Source of the DNA: Hymenobacter ginkgonis | Lineage (GTDB): Bacteria > Bacteroidota > Bacteroidia > Cytophagales > Hymenobacteraceae | Direction of reading: 5' to 3' | DNA length: 64,000 nucleotides | Assembly (NCBI RefSeq): GCF_009755225.1 | Contig: NZ_WQKZ01000001.1 | Span: forward strand, 1,364,001-1,428,000 | In this document: piece after piece, positions 43,042 to 52,006 of the stretch | Position numbering within the stretch: position 1 is the first letter of the stretch | Layout: every line of letters starts with the position of its first letter | Translations under genes and position numbers: made by a program | Notes under the pieces: generated by a model | Told to the model about the DNA's origin: nothing | Seen by the model: only the letters and a program-made list of their open reading frames with translations | The model's database searches: none

Positions 43042-44700
43042 TTATTTTTTGCGAGCAGATGCCTTTTTTGCTGGGGCCTTGCGGCTGCGAGGAGCGCCGG
43101 TGCCCGTCGTTTTCTTGCCGGGCAGCTTCTGGCCTGTAGCGCGCAGCTCCGAGATGCTCGGGGCGGGGCCATACTTGGCTTCGGCGGCGTTGGTTTCGCC
43201 CGTCAGGTAGGGGTCGAAGTCAACGCGACGGTTCAGAGCCTGGCCAGCGGCCGTTTTGTTGTCGGCAATGGGCTTGGTTTCGCCATAGCCGCGGGCTTCG
43301 ATGCGCTCAGCCGGGATGCCTTTGCTCAGCATATACTTGCGGGCAGCGGCGGCGCGCTCGTAGCTCAGGCGCAGGTTGTAGTCGTCGGCGCCTTTGCTGT
43401 CGGTGTGGCCGGCAATGCTGAGGCTATAGTCCGGGTAGTCGTTCATAATCTGCACCATCTGCTCCAGCTTGGGGTACGACGAAGATTTCAACGTAGCCTT
43501 ATTGAAGTCGAAGTTGATGTACTTGGTAGCCTCGTTGAGGATTTTCTTAGCCTCGGCCTTAATCTCGGGGCAGCCTTTGTTGCTGGCGGGGCCGGCACGG
43601 TCGGGGCAGCGGTCCTGGAAGTCCGGCACGCCGTCGCCATCGCGGTCGAGCGGGCAACCAGTCGCGTCTACTTTCACGCCCGCTGGGGTGCCGGGGCACT
43701 TATCCTGGTAGTCGGCTACGCCGTCACCATCCGAGTCAACCGGGCAGCCCGAAGCATCGACGCGCACGCCGGCTGGGGTGTTGGGGCACTTGTCGTCGTT
43801 GTCGGCTACGCCGTCCCCGTCGGCGTCGGGGCAGCCTTGCAGGGCAGCCAGGCCTTTCACGTCGGGGCACTTATCCTGGTAGTCGGCTACGCCGTCACCG
43901 TCGGTATCGAGTGGGCAGCCATTTTCATCCACTTTCACGCCGGTAGGCGTGTCGGGGCACTTGTCTTTGCGGTCGGATACGCCGTCGCCGTCCGTGTCTT
44001 TACCCTTACCGAAGTTGGCGGTTACGCCAGCCGAAAACTGGAGGTACTGGTCACGCTTATTAAAGAAGCCATCCTCGCCAGTGCTTACGCCATCGAGGCG
44101 CTCGTCATCGCGGAAGATAACGTGCTGGCCAGCCTGCGCAAAGAGGCTAAAGCCATCCGTCACGCGGAAAGTCAAACCCAATGCGGCCTGGCCATCAAAC
44201 GCCCCGTAATTCATGCTGCGCAGAACCTGGTTGCCGGAGTAAGTGCCCGTATAGCGGTCGGTGTAGATGTAAGCGAAGCCCGGCTGAAGCAAGATGTAGG
44301 GCTGAATGACCGCATCTTCTTTCAGTGCCCAGCCATTGTTGAGCTTAAATTTGAAGCCAAGGCCGAACGTGCTGACGTTGGCGTAGAAGCGCCGGCCGTT
44401 GGTGAGGGCCGAGCCCCCAGCCGTGAACGTGCCGCTCTCGCCGGGGTAGCGCAGGGTAGCTTGGTTGGCCGACAGGTTGATGTCGATGCCTTTGCTGAGG
44501 TAGTGGCTCAGGGTGAGGCCGCCGCCGTAGGTAGCGTTGCGCGTAGTGAAGTAGTTGTTACCCAAGTCGCCGCGATATTCGAGCGTTGTTGCGTAACCGC
44601 TAACTCCCCACTTACGGTCAGCCGTTTGAGCATGGATGCGGGGTGCCGCAGCCAATACTCCCGCCGCACATAGGGCAGTTTTGAATAGGAGGTGTTTCAT
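43042..44700 (-). CDS. OmpA-family outer-membrane protein with thrombospondin type 3 repeats
   Basis: This encodes 552 residues. ATG 44700 gives a signal peptide (MKHLLFKTALCAAGVLAAAP). An N-terminal beta-barrel of about 200 residues is followed by five or six acidic calcium-binding repeats of the type DTDGDGVADYQDKCPD, roughly residues 230-370. The OmpA peptidoglycan-binding domain follows (INFDFNKATLKSSSYPKLEQ, IAGHTDSKGADDYNLRLSYE, RIEARGYGETKPI, NRRVDF). The C-terminus is an unusual Lys/Arg/Ala-rich tail (APRSRKAPAKKASARKK). It anchors the outer membrane to the cell wall. A strong terminator follows. Confidence 0.92.
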   Translation of the reverse strand: MKHLLFKTALCAAGVLAAAPRIHAQTADRKWGVSGYATTLEYRGDLGNNYFTTRNATYGGGLTLSHYLSKGIDINLSANQATLRYPGESGTFTAGGSALTNGRRFYANVSTFGLGFKFKLNNGWALKEDAVIQPYILLQPGFAYIYTDRYTGTYSGNQVLRSMNYGAFDGQAALGLTFRVTDGFSLFAQAGQHVIFRDDERLDGVSTGEDGFFNKRDQYLQFSAGVTANFGKGKDTDGDGVSDRKDKCPDTPTGVKVDENGCPLDTDGDGVADYQDKCPDVKGLAALQGCPDADGDGVADNDDKCPNTPAGVRVDASGCPVDSDGDGVADYQDKCPGTPAGVKVDATGCPLDRDGDGVPDFQDRCPDRAGPASNKGCPEIKAEAKKILNEATKYINFDFNKATLKSSSYPKLEQMVQIMNDYPDYSLSIAGHTDSKGADDYNLRLSYERAAAARKYMLSKGIPAERIEARGYGETKPIADNKTAAGQALNRRVDFDPYLTGETNAAEAKYGPAPSISELRATGQKLPGKKTTGTGAPRSRKAPAKKASARKK

Positions 44701-45065
44701 AAAGAGTGAAAAAAAGCCGGGAAAATGTGGCCCCGGCCGAAAGGTGACAAATGGAAGCAACTATCCGCCGCTGTAGCTGGCTAATCCCCAAAGCTCGACA
44801 GCGATTTTGCAAGCACTCTACGGATTTCTGGTGGCTACGGCTACGTAAGGGCCGCGCTTAACATAAAATTTATTTTGGGGGTAAGCTCCCCCGTAACTGC
44901 TATTGCTACGCGCCAAAGCAGGCTGTTCTGAAAGAGCGACAGCCTGCTTTGATGGCCCCAAAGATACGCGGGATGCCTGTTTAGGAACTTTTATTTGAAA
45001 AGGCCGCACATAAATTGCTCCGATAAAGCCAAGCGGCTCTCAAAATAGTCTACTACGTGTCCTCA
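44701..45065. other. 365-base spacer without a clear gene; contains one hairpin
   Basis: The main structure is AAAGCAGGCTGT (44915-44926) and its exact complement at 44939-44950, a 12-bp stem with a 12-base loop. A 63-codon frame on the minus strand crosses it but has no family features. The leader of the OmpA-family gene and the 3' side of the MORN/TonB gene's upstream neighbour region are the only obvious uses. No RNA gene recognised. Confidence 0.4.
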
Positions 45066-45911
45066 TTAAGGCCTTGCGATTGGCGTCCTCTTATTGGCCT
45101 GGCAAAGGGGTAGAAAAGCAATATTGACCGACTGCTGGTAATAGGCTGTTACTACCTGCCCATCGCGCCAGCCTGGCGTAAAGGGCCTGGGCAGGTGCCG
45201 CAATGTTTCCAATACTTTTTCCTTGAGGATGGCAATCGTCATATCAGTCCCCCAATAAGTACTCATGGCCTTGGTCAGCGCTGGTAGGTTCACCAGTTCA
45301 GGGTCATGAATACTCCCATCTTCAGCTACTTTAAACAAGACTTTTACGGGTAGAGTGCGGGGCAATACGTATTGGTCATTGCACTCGCGGCAATATTGCC
45401 GCAGCTGGCGCACCACGTCTTTTTGCAGCATAGCTTCCCCACCAGGATACAAGGGAGTTTGCTCATAAACGGAGTAACCTATGGGTTGCCCATCGAGTGC
45501 AAAGCAACTACCAATCTGCTCTTTACCTTCCACATAACTACTGCGACGTTTTAAGGCGCCATCGGGGTAATATACTAGCAACTCCCCCTCGCGCCGGCCG
45601 GCCTGGTAGGCTTGCTGCGTCCAGAGCTGGCCATTCTCATACCACGTAGTGGCCACGCCAAAGGGCAGGCACCGGGCAATATCCATAAAAGAAGTATAGG
45701 ACTTCAGCCTACCCGATGGATAAAAAATGCGCACCACGCCGCGCAGGCTATCGCACGTCAGCACTTCGGTGCACTCACCCGCAGCCGAGGTACTGGAGTT
45801 GACCCACCATACTGCGGCCGCTTTTGGGGCCGGGGCCAAGCTATCAGCCTGCTGCGCCCAGCCTTGGGAGGCCCAGCCTAAACCACAAAGGCAGAGTAGC
45901 AATTTCCGCAT
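45066..45911 (-). CDS. MORN/YwqK-like repeat protein with C-terminal TonB-type domain
   Basis: This is a 281-residue secreted protein (signal MRKLLLCLCGLGWASQGWAQ). Residues 55-135 hold three or four MORN/YwqK-like beta-hairpin repeats (VRIFYPSGRLKSYTSF, TTWYENGQLWTQQAYQAGRR, LVYYPDGALKRRSSYVEGKE). Residues 160-275 resemble the TonB C-terminal domain: PLYPGGEAMLQKDVVRQLRQ, LPVKVLFKVAEDGSIHDPEL and PRPFTPGWRDGQVVTAYY. The combination is seen in Bacteroidota energy-transducer-like proteins, but no membrane anchor is present. Its role is unknown. It is 36 bases downstream of the SPFH gene on the same strand. Confidence 0.78.
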   Translation of the reverse strand: MRKLLLCLCGLGWASQGWAQQADSLAPAPKAAAVWWVNSSTSAAGECTEVLTCDSLRGVVRIFYPSGRLKSYTSFMDIARCLPFGVATTWYENGQLWTQQAYQAGRREGELLVYYPDGALKRRSSYVEGKEQIGSCFALDGQPIGYSVYEQTPLYPGGEAMLQKDVVRQLRQYCRECNDQYVLPRTLPVKVLFKVAEDGSIHDPELVNLPALTKAMSTYWGTDMTIAILKEKVLETLRHLPRPFTPGWRDGQVVTAYYQQSVNIAFLPLCQANKRTPIARP

Positions 45912-45947
45912 GATGGGATGGGTTTGAAGGGTGAGCGCCTACCCCCT

Positions 45948-46871
45948 CTAACGGTTGGCAGGCCGGTCGAGATGCTGCAAAGCCAGCATTTGTTGCATGC
46001 TCTTTTCGAGGCCTTCGTTGGAACCGTCCAGGAAGATGACGTTGCCCTTGCCCTGCTCAGCAAAGTGCTTAATGGCCTCGGTCCACATCGAGAAGTACAC
46101 CAGCGAGGGGTCTAGGTTGTTGTCGGCCAGCTCTTGCACAGCGTGGGCCATGCCCTTAGTTACTTCCTCGCGGAACAGGGCTACCCCCTGCCCACGCAGC
46201 TGGGCCGCAATTTTTTCGGCTTCGGCCGAAATCTTAATGGCGTTGCCTTCGGCCTCGGCAGCTTTGGTTTTGGTGATGAGTAGCGCCTGGCCCTCGTTTT
46301 CGGCGGCGGCTTTCAGGTTATTAGAAGCTACTACTTTGGCCATCGAGCGCATGATTTCCTCGTCGAAGGCAATGTCGTTGAGCTGCAAGTCGATAAGGTG
46401 GTAGCCCCAGCTTTCGAGCGTTTCGTCGAGCTGGTCCTTCACGTGCAGCACTATTTCGCCGCGCAAGCTCAGCACTGCTGCCTGGCGCTGCGTGGCGACA
46501 AAGGCCCGAATGCTGCCCTCCACGGTGCGCACCAGCGCCTGCATCAGGCTGCGCTCATCCACAAACTTGAAGGCCACGCGCTTGATGGCTTCCTCACTTT
46601 GGTCAAACACCGCGTACACCAGCATGGCCTTAAAATTAACGTTGGCCTGGTCGATGGTAATAGCTTGAAATTCAAGCTCCAGCGAGCGGTTCTGGATAGA
46701 GATACGCTTGTAGACGTTCTCAATAAAAGGCAGCTTGAAATTGAGGCCCGGCATCATCACGCGCCGGTATTTGCCAAAAACCGTCACGACGGCCACCGTA
46801 CCCTGTGGCACGATAACGTAGCTCAGAAACAGCGTGAGGGCGAGCAAGCCCAGCAAGATGAGGGGAAACAT
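45948..46871 (-). CDS. SPFH/Band 7 (stomatin-like) membrane protein
   Basis: This encodes 307 residues. The start ATG 46871 gives an N-terminal membrane helix (MFPLILLGLLALTLFLSYVI). The SPFH domain follows (VPQGTVAVVTVFGKYRRVMM, PGLNFKLPFIENVYKRISIQ), then a long helical region (ALLITKTKAAEAEGNAIKIS), as in stomatins and slipins. These proteins form ring-like scaffolds in membrane microdomains and often modulate proteases or channels. No nfeD-type partner gene is adjacent. The C-terminal segment (FAEQGKGNVIFLDGSNEGLE) also fits the family. Confidence 0.9.
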   Translation of the reverse strand: MFPLILLGLLALTLFLSYVIVPQGTVAVVTVFGKYRRVMMPGLNFKLPFIENVYKRISIQNRSLELEFQAITIDQANVNFKAMLVYAVFDQSEEAIKRVAFKFVDERSLMQALVRTVEGSIRAFVATQRQAAVLSLRGEIVLHVKDQLDETLESWGYHLIDLQLNDIAFDEEIMRSMAKVVASNNLKAAAENEGQALLITKTKAAEAEGNAIKISAEAEKIAAQLRGQGVALFREEVTKGMAHAVQELADNNLDPSLVYFSMWTEAIKHFAEQGKGNVIFLDGSNEGLEKSMQQMLALQHLDRPANR

Positions 46872-47313
46872 AGGGGGGTAGACAGCCGCCTGATAGTGAG
46901 GTGAAAAAGGTGAAAGAAGCGCCGGCAAGATAGGAGTTAAAACTCAGGTGCCGTAGCCCTGGCTACATCGCCCAAGCGGCGCTGGCATTACAGCCTACCC
47001 CCCACTTTGGGGCTGAGGCCTAGGGTAGCCTAGCTGGGCCTAGGGAGATGAGGGCTACCTACCATGCTCACTTCCGTGCTCGGGCTCGGCTTATAGCTAA
47101 GCTTGGGGCCGACCATAAAGCTATTAGGCGGGCCTACACAAAATTAATTTAATCCTATTTATGCTCCCTTTTAGGGATTGCCACTCCCGGCATGGAACGG
47201 CTAATTACTAGAGGATAATACTAGGCAAGTAATTAACTGTACAATATTTATAAAAAAGACTTTGGCAGATTGTTTGTACTACCGAATGCCTTGCTATACC
47301 TCCGCCCCTGCTT
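46872..47313. other. 442-base divergent spacer
   Basis: No gene is seen. It separates the SPFH gene (minus) and a T9SS cargo gene (plus). It contains the word GGGGGGTAG at about 46873 and CTACCCCCC at 46995. The last 175 bases before the plus-strand gene are AT-rich, as expected for promoters. No clear TTTG/TANNTTTG pair was found. Confidence 0.4.
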
Positions 47314-48357
47314 ATGTACAATATATCTTTACCCTCACGCATCGCTTTCCTGTTTCTCTTTTTACTTGGTTTCGCGGCTCACCCAAGTGCCGCCCAAACA
47401 CAATACGGCGCTGCAGTTACCAGCAAATCAGGCCTAATAGATACGCCTGATGACGCAGCCGATGGCGACCTCACCACCAAGGCCATCCTCAAGCCCACCC
47501 TACTACTGACTTCGCCCATGCTGCGCGTGAAGTTTAAGAGCCTCGCGGCAGCTGGCAAGCCGGCCGGTGTGTACCTGAAAACCGATAACGTGCTTGCACT
47601 GGCCCTGCTGGGCACGGCCAGCATCCGTACCTTCATGGGCACCCAAGAACTGGAACGCTTCAACATTGCTAGTGATGTACTCTCGCTAGCGCTGCAGAAT
47701 ACGGATGTAAAAAACCTGACTTTTACGCCTACCAAGGCTTTTGACCAAATACAGGTAGACTATATTTCGCTGGCTGCCTTGGGCAAAGACATCGAGTTTT
47801 ATGAGGCTTATACCAGCGTCACCCCCCTGCCCGTAACGTTGCTGACTTTCCAGGCCAAGGCTACCTCGACCGGCGCGGCCCTAACCTGGGATACGGCTTC
47901 GGAGCTTAACGCCGACTACTTCGTGGTGGAGCGGGCCGATGACTCGCCCGATACTTTCCGCGCGCTGGGCCAGGTGCAGAGCGCCGGCACCAGCACCCAG
48001 GCGCGCCACTACCAGTTTGTGGATGCTACGCCCGCCCGCCTCAGCTACTACCGCCTGCGCCAGGTAGACCAGGACGGTACTGCTACCTACGGCCCGGTAG
48101 TGGTGCTTGCCACCGAGCCACAAAGCGCTGCTTTGGCCGCCTACCCTAGCCCTGCTACCGAAACGCTAACCGTAACCGGCCCGGCAGGCGCTCATTTTGT
48201 AGTGCTCGACCAGTTGGGGCGCCAAGTACAGCACGTTGATATGGTGCTCAACCAGCAGCAAATAGACGTGCGCAACCTGCCGGCTGGCAGTTACTTTCTG
48301 CAGGATGCGGCCACGGGCAAAAGCACGCGGTTTATAAAAGCTACCGGCGACCGCTAA
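47314..48357 (+). CDS. secreted protein with T9SS type A C-terminal sorting domain
   Basis: This is a 347-residue exported protein (signal MYNISLPSRIAFLFLFLLGF, cleavage near PSAAQT). Residues 30-160 are a beta-rich domain of unknown type. Residues 170-260 look like an Ig/fibronectin-like domain: LLTFQAKATSTGAALTWDTA, ELNADYFVVERADDS and SYYRLRQVDQDGTATYGP, common in this phylum. The final 80 residues are a T9SS sorting domain (LAAYPSPATETLTV, VVLDQLGRQVQHVDM, NLPAGSYFLQDAATGKSTRF). It is thus sent through the type IX system to the surface or medium. Ligand or enzyme activity unknown. Confidence 0.87.
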   Translation: MYNISLPSRIAFLFLFLLGFAAHPSAAQTQYGAAVTSKSGLIDTPDDAADGDLTTKAILKPTLLLTSPMLRVKFKSLAAAGKPAGVYLKTDNVLALALLGTASIRTFMGTQELERFNIASDVLSLALQNTDVKNLTFTPTKAFDQIQVDYISLAALGKDIEFYEAYTSVTPLPVTLLTFQAKATSTGAALTWDTASELNADYFVVERADDSPDTFRALGQVQSAGTSTQARHYQFVDATPARLSYYRLRQVDQDGTATYGPVVVLATEPQSAALAAYPSPATETLTVTGPAGAHFVVLDQLGRQVQHVDMVLNQQQIDVRNLPAGSYFLQDAATGKSTRFIKATGDR

Positions 48358-48393
48358 TACTAAAGTTTGCCGCAACAACGATTTTTTCTCTCG

Positions 48394-48428
48394 AGCCCCC
48401 TACCCCCTTTGTGGCCGGTAGGGGGCTT
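48394..48428 (+). terminator. terminator-like hairpin after the T9SS cargo gene
   Basis: AGCCCCCTAC (48394-48403) pairs with GTAGGGGGCT (48418-48427), followed by TTT only. One arm contains the CTACCCC word. Confidence 0.6.
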
Positions 48429-48706
48429 TGCGTTGGGCGAAAAAGCCGCGGGCATTAGCCTAATCAACATCGAAGGCTAAACTCAGCGTAGCTATCACCA
48501 TTAGGCTGTCGGCGGCTCGCTAAGGCTGATTTTGTGCGCGGCCCACTTCTGCCCAGGCCCGCTGCCCGGCGTAGCGAAGTAGCGAGAATAAGTTAACTAA
48601 GTCGCGCATTCACCTTAAGGAGCAATAGCGACACAGAAACAAATGTTGCGTTAACTTTGTATTTCAAAGAACTTTTAATCAGCAGCCGGCTTTGGCTTTT
48701 CTTCTA
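48429..48706. promoter_or_regulatory. spacer upstream of the MpaB-like gene with candidate -7 element TAACTTTG
   Basis: No gene is seen in this 278-base stretch. TAACTTTG at 48652-48659 matches TANNTTTG, 47 bases before the ATG at 48707. No clear -33 match is seen. Confidence 0.35.
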
Positions 48707-49528
48707 ATGGATTACTTCGTGGCTCCTACCTCCATCGTGCGGCGCATTTGGGGCAAAGCCGATACCGTGCTATTCATTTTTGCCGGGGCGGCGGCCGAAT
48801 TTGCCCTCAATAAGGCGGTGGACTGGCTTTACTTCACGGGCCGGCTGCCGGCTGACCCGTTGGGGCGGCTGTTTTCGACGGTTGAGTATGCACGCCGCAT
48901 CGTATTTGCCGACCGCGCGGGGGCCGAGCGGGCCATCGATAGCATTGCCGCCATTCATGCAGCAGTCGAGGCCAAGCGCGGCGTGGCCATTCCAGCCTGG
49001 GCCTACCGCGATGTCTTATTTCTGCTCATCGCCTACTCCATTCAAGCGTTTGAAGCGCTGGAGCGGCCGCTAAGTGAGGCGGAAAAAGCCGAAGTGGCCG
49101 AGACATTTGGCCGCGTGGGCCAGCGTATGGGCGTGCCCAACCTGCCCGCTACCTACGCCGCGTGGCTGGTGGCCCGCCAGCAGCACCTGGCCCACGACCT
49201 GGAAGCTAGCCCCTACACCACCGACCTTTACCGCCAGTACCACAAGCACTTGGGCGGCTTGCGGTACTACTTGCTGCGCCAGGCCCAGGCGCTGGTGGTG
49301 CCACCGCTGGTGCGCCAGTTGCTGGGCCTGGGGCGCTGGTCGTGGCTGCCCCTACCCCTGCTCGTGTATCGCCATACCCAGCGCCTAGCGCTCAGCCAGT
49401 GGCTGCGCACCAGCCTGCTACCCACTGCCTACCGAGCGCAAATTTTATCGCTCGATACGCCGCCGTTCGAAATGCCTGCTGTGGCGCCGCGCAAAGCCTG
49501 CCCGTTTCATCGCCAAAAGGTGGGCTGA
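48707..49528 (+). CDS. MpaB-like oxygenase (DUF2236 family)
   Basis: This is a 273-residue, mainly helical protein that resembles the heme-dependent oxygenase family that includes MpaB and rubber oxygenase. ATG 48707 gives MDYFVAPTSIVRRIWGKADT. The family segments IAAIHAAVEAKRGVAIPAWA (with the His) and VLFLLIAYSIQAFEALERPL are visible. A later HKHLGGLRYYLLRQAQALVV segment may give the second heme-side region. A C-terminal Cys/His pair (ACPFHRQK) is odd. The in-frame TTG at 48692 is an alternative start. Substrate unknown. Confidence 0.75.
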   Translation: MDYFVAPTSIVRRIWGKADTVLFIFAGAAAEFALNKAVDWLYFTGRLPADPLGRLFSTVEYARRIVFADRAGAERAIDSIAAIHAAVEAKRGVAIPAWAYRDVLFLLIAYSIQAFEALERPLSEAEKAEVAETFGRVGQRMGVPNLPATYAAWLVARQQHLAHDLEASPYTTDLYRQYHKHLGGLRYYLLRQAQALVVPPLVRQLLGLGRWSWLPLPLLVYRHTQRLALSQWLRTSLLPTAYRAQILSLDTPPFEMPAVAPRKACPFHRQKVG

Positions 49529-49549
49529 CCGCCTCCACTTCATTAGAGA

Positions 49550-49593
49550 AAAAGCTGCTTGCCAGGCTTGCTGAAGTCAGGCAAGCAGCTTTT
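49550..49593. terminator. hairpin terminator
   Basis: AAAAGCTGCTTGCC (49550-49563) and its exact complement (49580-49593) form a 14-bp stem. The 3' arm ends in TTTT. It follows the MpaB-like gene. Confidence 0.78.
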
Positions 49594-49804
49594 AGTATAT
49601 ATTATATATACTGTAACGCGCAGTTTACGCTTCGTGCCCGAACACCAGGCGTAACCTGTGCCGGTAGTGGCATGCTAGCTAGTGAAAAGGTAGAGGCCGC
49701 CTCAGTGGGGTAAAGCTTCTGGCGACGCTTTTGCTTGGCGAGGCCATGGGGAAGTATGGTAATTTTGGGCGGCTTACCGGCTTCAAACACTAGCCATTTA
49801 TCAA

Positions 49805-51037
49805 TTGACGACACCTCTACCCTACGGGGCAATATTTTTTTTGCGCTTGGCAGTGGCGGTTTGGTTGCTGCTCGCCGCCCGCCCAGGGTGGGCACAGGCG
49901 CCTACCCCCCCGCCTCCTACCCAAGACGTGCGGGACTTGGTGGGGGCCTTAGTGCCGAGCTTGCGGCCCAAGCCAACGGCGGCCACCGACAGCGCCCGGC
50001 CCCGCAAGAAGCACGAACTGGTAATACTGCCGGCCGTGGCCTACACCCTGGAGGCGCGGCTGCTGGCTTCCGTCACGGCCAGCCTGGCGTTTCAGCGGGC
50101 GGGGGCCAACCTTTCTACGCTCTCTACTACGCTCACGTACACGCAGAACCAGCAAATTATTCTGGCCCTGAACGGGCCGCTCTGGACCCGCAACAACCAC
50201 AGCCTGTGGCTGGCCGACTACCGCCTGCTGCACTACCCGCAGCGCACCTACGGCCTGGGCAGCAACTCCGACGCCGAGGATTTTATCGCCATGGATTACA
50301 ACCTGTTGCGTATTCACCAAAGCTACTATCACCGGGTGGGGGCTGCGAGCCATCTTTACGCGGGGGTAGGCTATTTTCTGGATTCGCGCTGGAACATCCA
50401 AAGTATAGACCAGCAGGGCCAGCAGGTAAAGGCCATTTCGGGCTACCAGCGCGGCATTGTGGGGCGCTCCACATCGTCGGGGCTGGTGGCATCGGTGCTG
50501 CGCGATACCCGCGCCAATGGGCTGCGCCCTGCCGCCGGCGAGTCGTATCTGTTTTTAGCGCTGCGGGCCAATATGCAAGCCCTGGGCTCTGACCAAACCT
50601 ACCGCTTTGCGCAGGTAGATGCGCGGCGCTACCTGCGGGCTGGCCCCGCGGGCAACGTGCTGGCTTTTTGGCTCTACGGCGACTTTATAGTGGGCCAGGC
50701 GGCGCCCTACCTCGACCTACCCGCCACGGGCTGGGACACGTACAGCGTGACGGGCCGCGGCTACATTCAGGGCCGCTTTCGGGGCACCAGTCTGGCCTAC
50801 GCCGAGGCCGAATACCGCTTTAACCTGACCCGCTCGCGGGTGCTGGGGGAGGTAGTATTCGTGAATGGCCAGTCGGCCCGCGACCCGGCCACCGGCTACG
50901 GGCGGGTGGCTCCGGCGGGCGGCACCGGCATCCGGCTATGCCTCAACAAGCAGGTGGGGTCTTACCTGTCCGTCGATTACGCCTGGGGTATCCAGGGCTC
51001 GCAAGGCGTGTTTTTCAACCTAGGCGAAGTGTTTTAG
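49805..51037 (+). CDS. outer-membrane beta-barrel protein, surface-antigen-like
   Basis: This encodes 410 residues with a TTG start at 49805 and a signal peptide ending near RPGWAQA. A Pro-rich stretch leads into barrel strands (LVILPAVAYTLEARLLASVT, TLTYTQNQQIILALNGPL, YHRVGAASHLYAGVGYFLDS). The C-terminal half resembles the last strands of an Omp85-type barrel: RGYIQGRFRGTSLAYAEAEY, then FVNGQSARD, and a final LSVDYAWGIQGSQGVFFNLG. No POTRA domain is present, so it is like the short surface-antigen homologues. A GTG a few codons later is an alternative start. Function unknown. Confidence 0.72.
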   Translation: MTTPLPYGAIFFLRLAVAVWLLLAARPGWAQAPTPPPPTQDVRDLVGALVPSLRPKPTAATDSARPRKKHELVILPAVAYTLEARLLASVTASLAFQRAGANLSTLSTTLTYTQNQQIILALNGPLWTRNNHSLWLADYRLLHYPQRTYGLGSNSDAEDFIAMDYNLLRIHQSYYHRVGAASHLYAGVGYFLDSRWNIQSIDQQGQQVKAISGYQRGIVGRSTSSGLVASVLRDTRANGLRPAAGESYLFLALRANMQALGSDQTYRFAQVDARRYLRAGPAGNVLAFWLYGDFIVGQAAPYLDLPATGWDTYSVTGRGYIQGRFRGTSLAYAEAEYRFNLTRSRVLGEVVFVNGQSARDPATGYGRVAPAGGTGIRLCLNKQVGSYLSVDYAWGIQGSQGVFFNLGEVF

Positions 51038-51056
51038 AAGGCACTTTAACTTCCCG

Positions 51057-51758
51057 TTAGCTGCCTTGCACCAACCGAGCCACGTAGAAGGCAGCTCCGG
51101 CTGCCGCGGCGCCAGTAGCGGCCATTTTGAGGGCGCCGGCCACCGGCGCCTGGCCCGTGAGGCGGCTTTTGAAGTAGCCAAACACCAGCAAGCACACTAG
51201 GGTACTTACGGCCGACCACAGCAGCCCCGCCTGCGGGGTGGCCGTGGCAAAGTAGGCACTCAGCGGGAGGAGGCCCCCCACGGCGTAGGCCCCGGCAATG
51301 GTGAGGGCGCTTTTGGGTGCCTGCTTGGGGTCGGGCTCTTCGAGGCCCAGCTCGTACTTCATCATAAATTTCACCCACTGCGCGGGGTCTTGCACCAGCT
51401 CGTTGGTAGCTTGGGTGGCGGTGGCTTCGGAGAGGCCCATTTCGACGAACAGCTCCTGCACTTCGCGGCGCTCGGTGGTGGGCACGGTGCGCACTTCTTC
51501 GTGCTCGCGGGCTAGCTCGGCGGCGTAGTGGTCTACTTCGGTGCGGCCAGCGAGGTAGCCGCCCAGGCCCATGGCAATGGAGCCCGCCACAATTTCGGCC
51601 AGCCCGGCCGTGATAACCAGGCCCGACGACTGCACCGCCCCGCTAAGCCCGGCGGCTAGGGCAAACGGTACCGTCAGCCCATCAGAGAGCCCAATAACAA
51701 TATCTTGGAGCGCGGCCGAGCTTGTGAGGTGGTGTTCGTGGTGCGGAAGCTGTGGCAT
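51057..51758 (-). CDS. VIT1/CCC1-family iron/manganese transporter
   Basis: This is a 233-residue membrane transporter. The first helices hold IVIGLSDGLTVPFALAAGLS and GLAEIVAGSIAMGLGGYLAG, which are the family signatures with metal-path Asp, Glu and Met residues. A cytoplasmic helical metal-binding domain covers about 75-145 (AELAREHEEVRTVPTTERRE). Three final helices complete the fold. It exports or stores Fe2+ or Mn2+, driven by proton exchange. It is convergent with the barrel gene upstream in coordinate order, separated by about 20 bases. Metal specificity cannot be told. Confidence 0.92.
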   Translation of the reverse strand: MPQLPHHEHHLTSSAALQDIVIGLSDGLTVPFALAAGLSGAVQSSGLVITAGLAEIVAGSIAMGLGGYLAGRTEVDHYAAELAREHEEVRTVPTTERREVQELFVEMGLSEATATQATNELVQDPAQWVKFMMKYELGLEEPDPKQAPKSALTIAGAYAVGGLLPLSAYFATATPQAGLLWSAVSTLVCLLVFGYFKSRLTGQAPVAGALKMAATGAAAAGAAFYVARLVQGS

Positions 51759-52006
51759 AATAAAGCAAGCTGACGAGGCGCGGCCAGCGGGGAGGGGTAG
51801 GGACTGCGCCCGACCTGGAAGCCCTACCCCCTAGCGGGAAGCGGAGACCCGGACAACCAAGTTTTCGAGGCTGTTTTTCAAACGGCTGAGAGGCCTGAAA
51901 GTTAGCCGGTTACTAGGCACTGCCTGGGTTATAGATTATATTTAAGGAAACGCCTCGTGCGGGCTGCGCATAAACATTTGGCCAGCGGGCGTATTCTTGG
52001 CTCACT

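Noticed and set aside
42715..44673. Open frame of 652 codons on the plus strand
   Set aside because: It is antisense to gatB and the OmpA/TSP3 gene. The regular TSP3 repeat codons and high GC create a long stop-free frame; no family resemblance.
44818..45009. 63-codon minus-strand frame in the spacer
   Set aside because: It crosses a hairpin, has no signal or recognisable motif, and has no clear upstream promoter. Kept only as spacer annotation.
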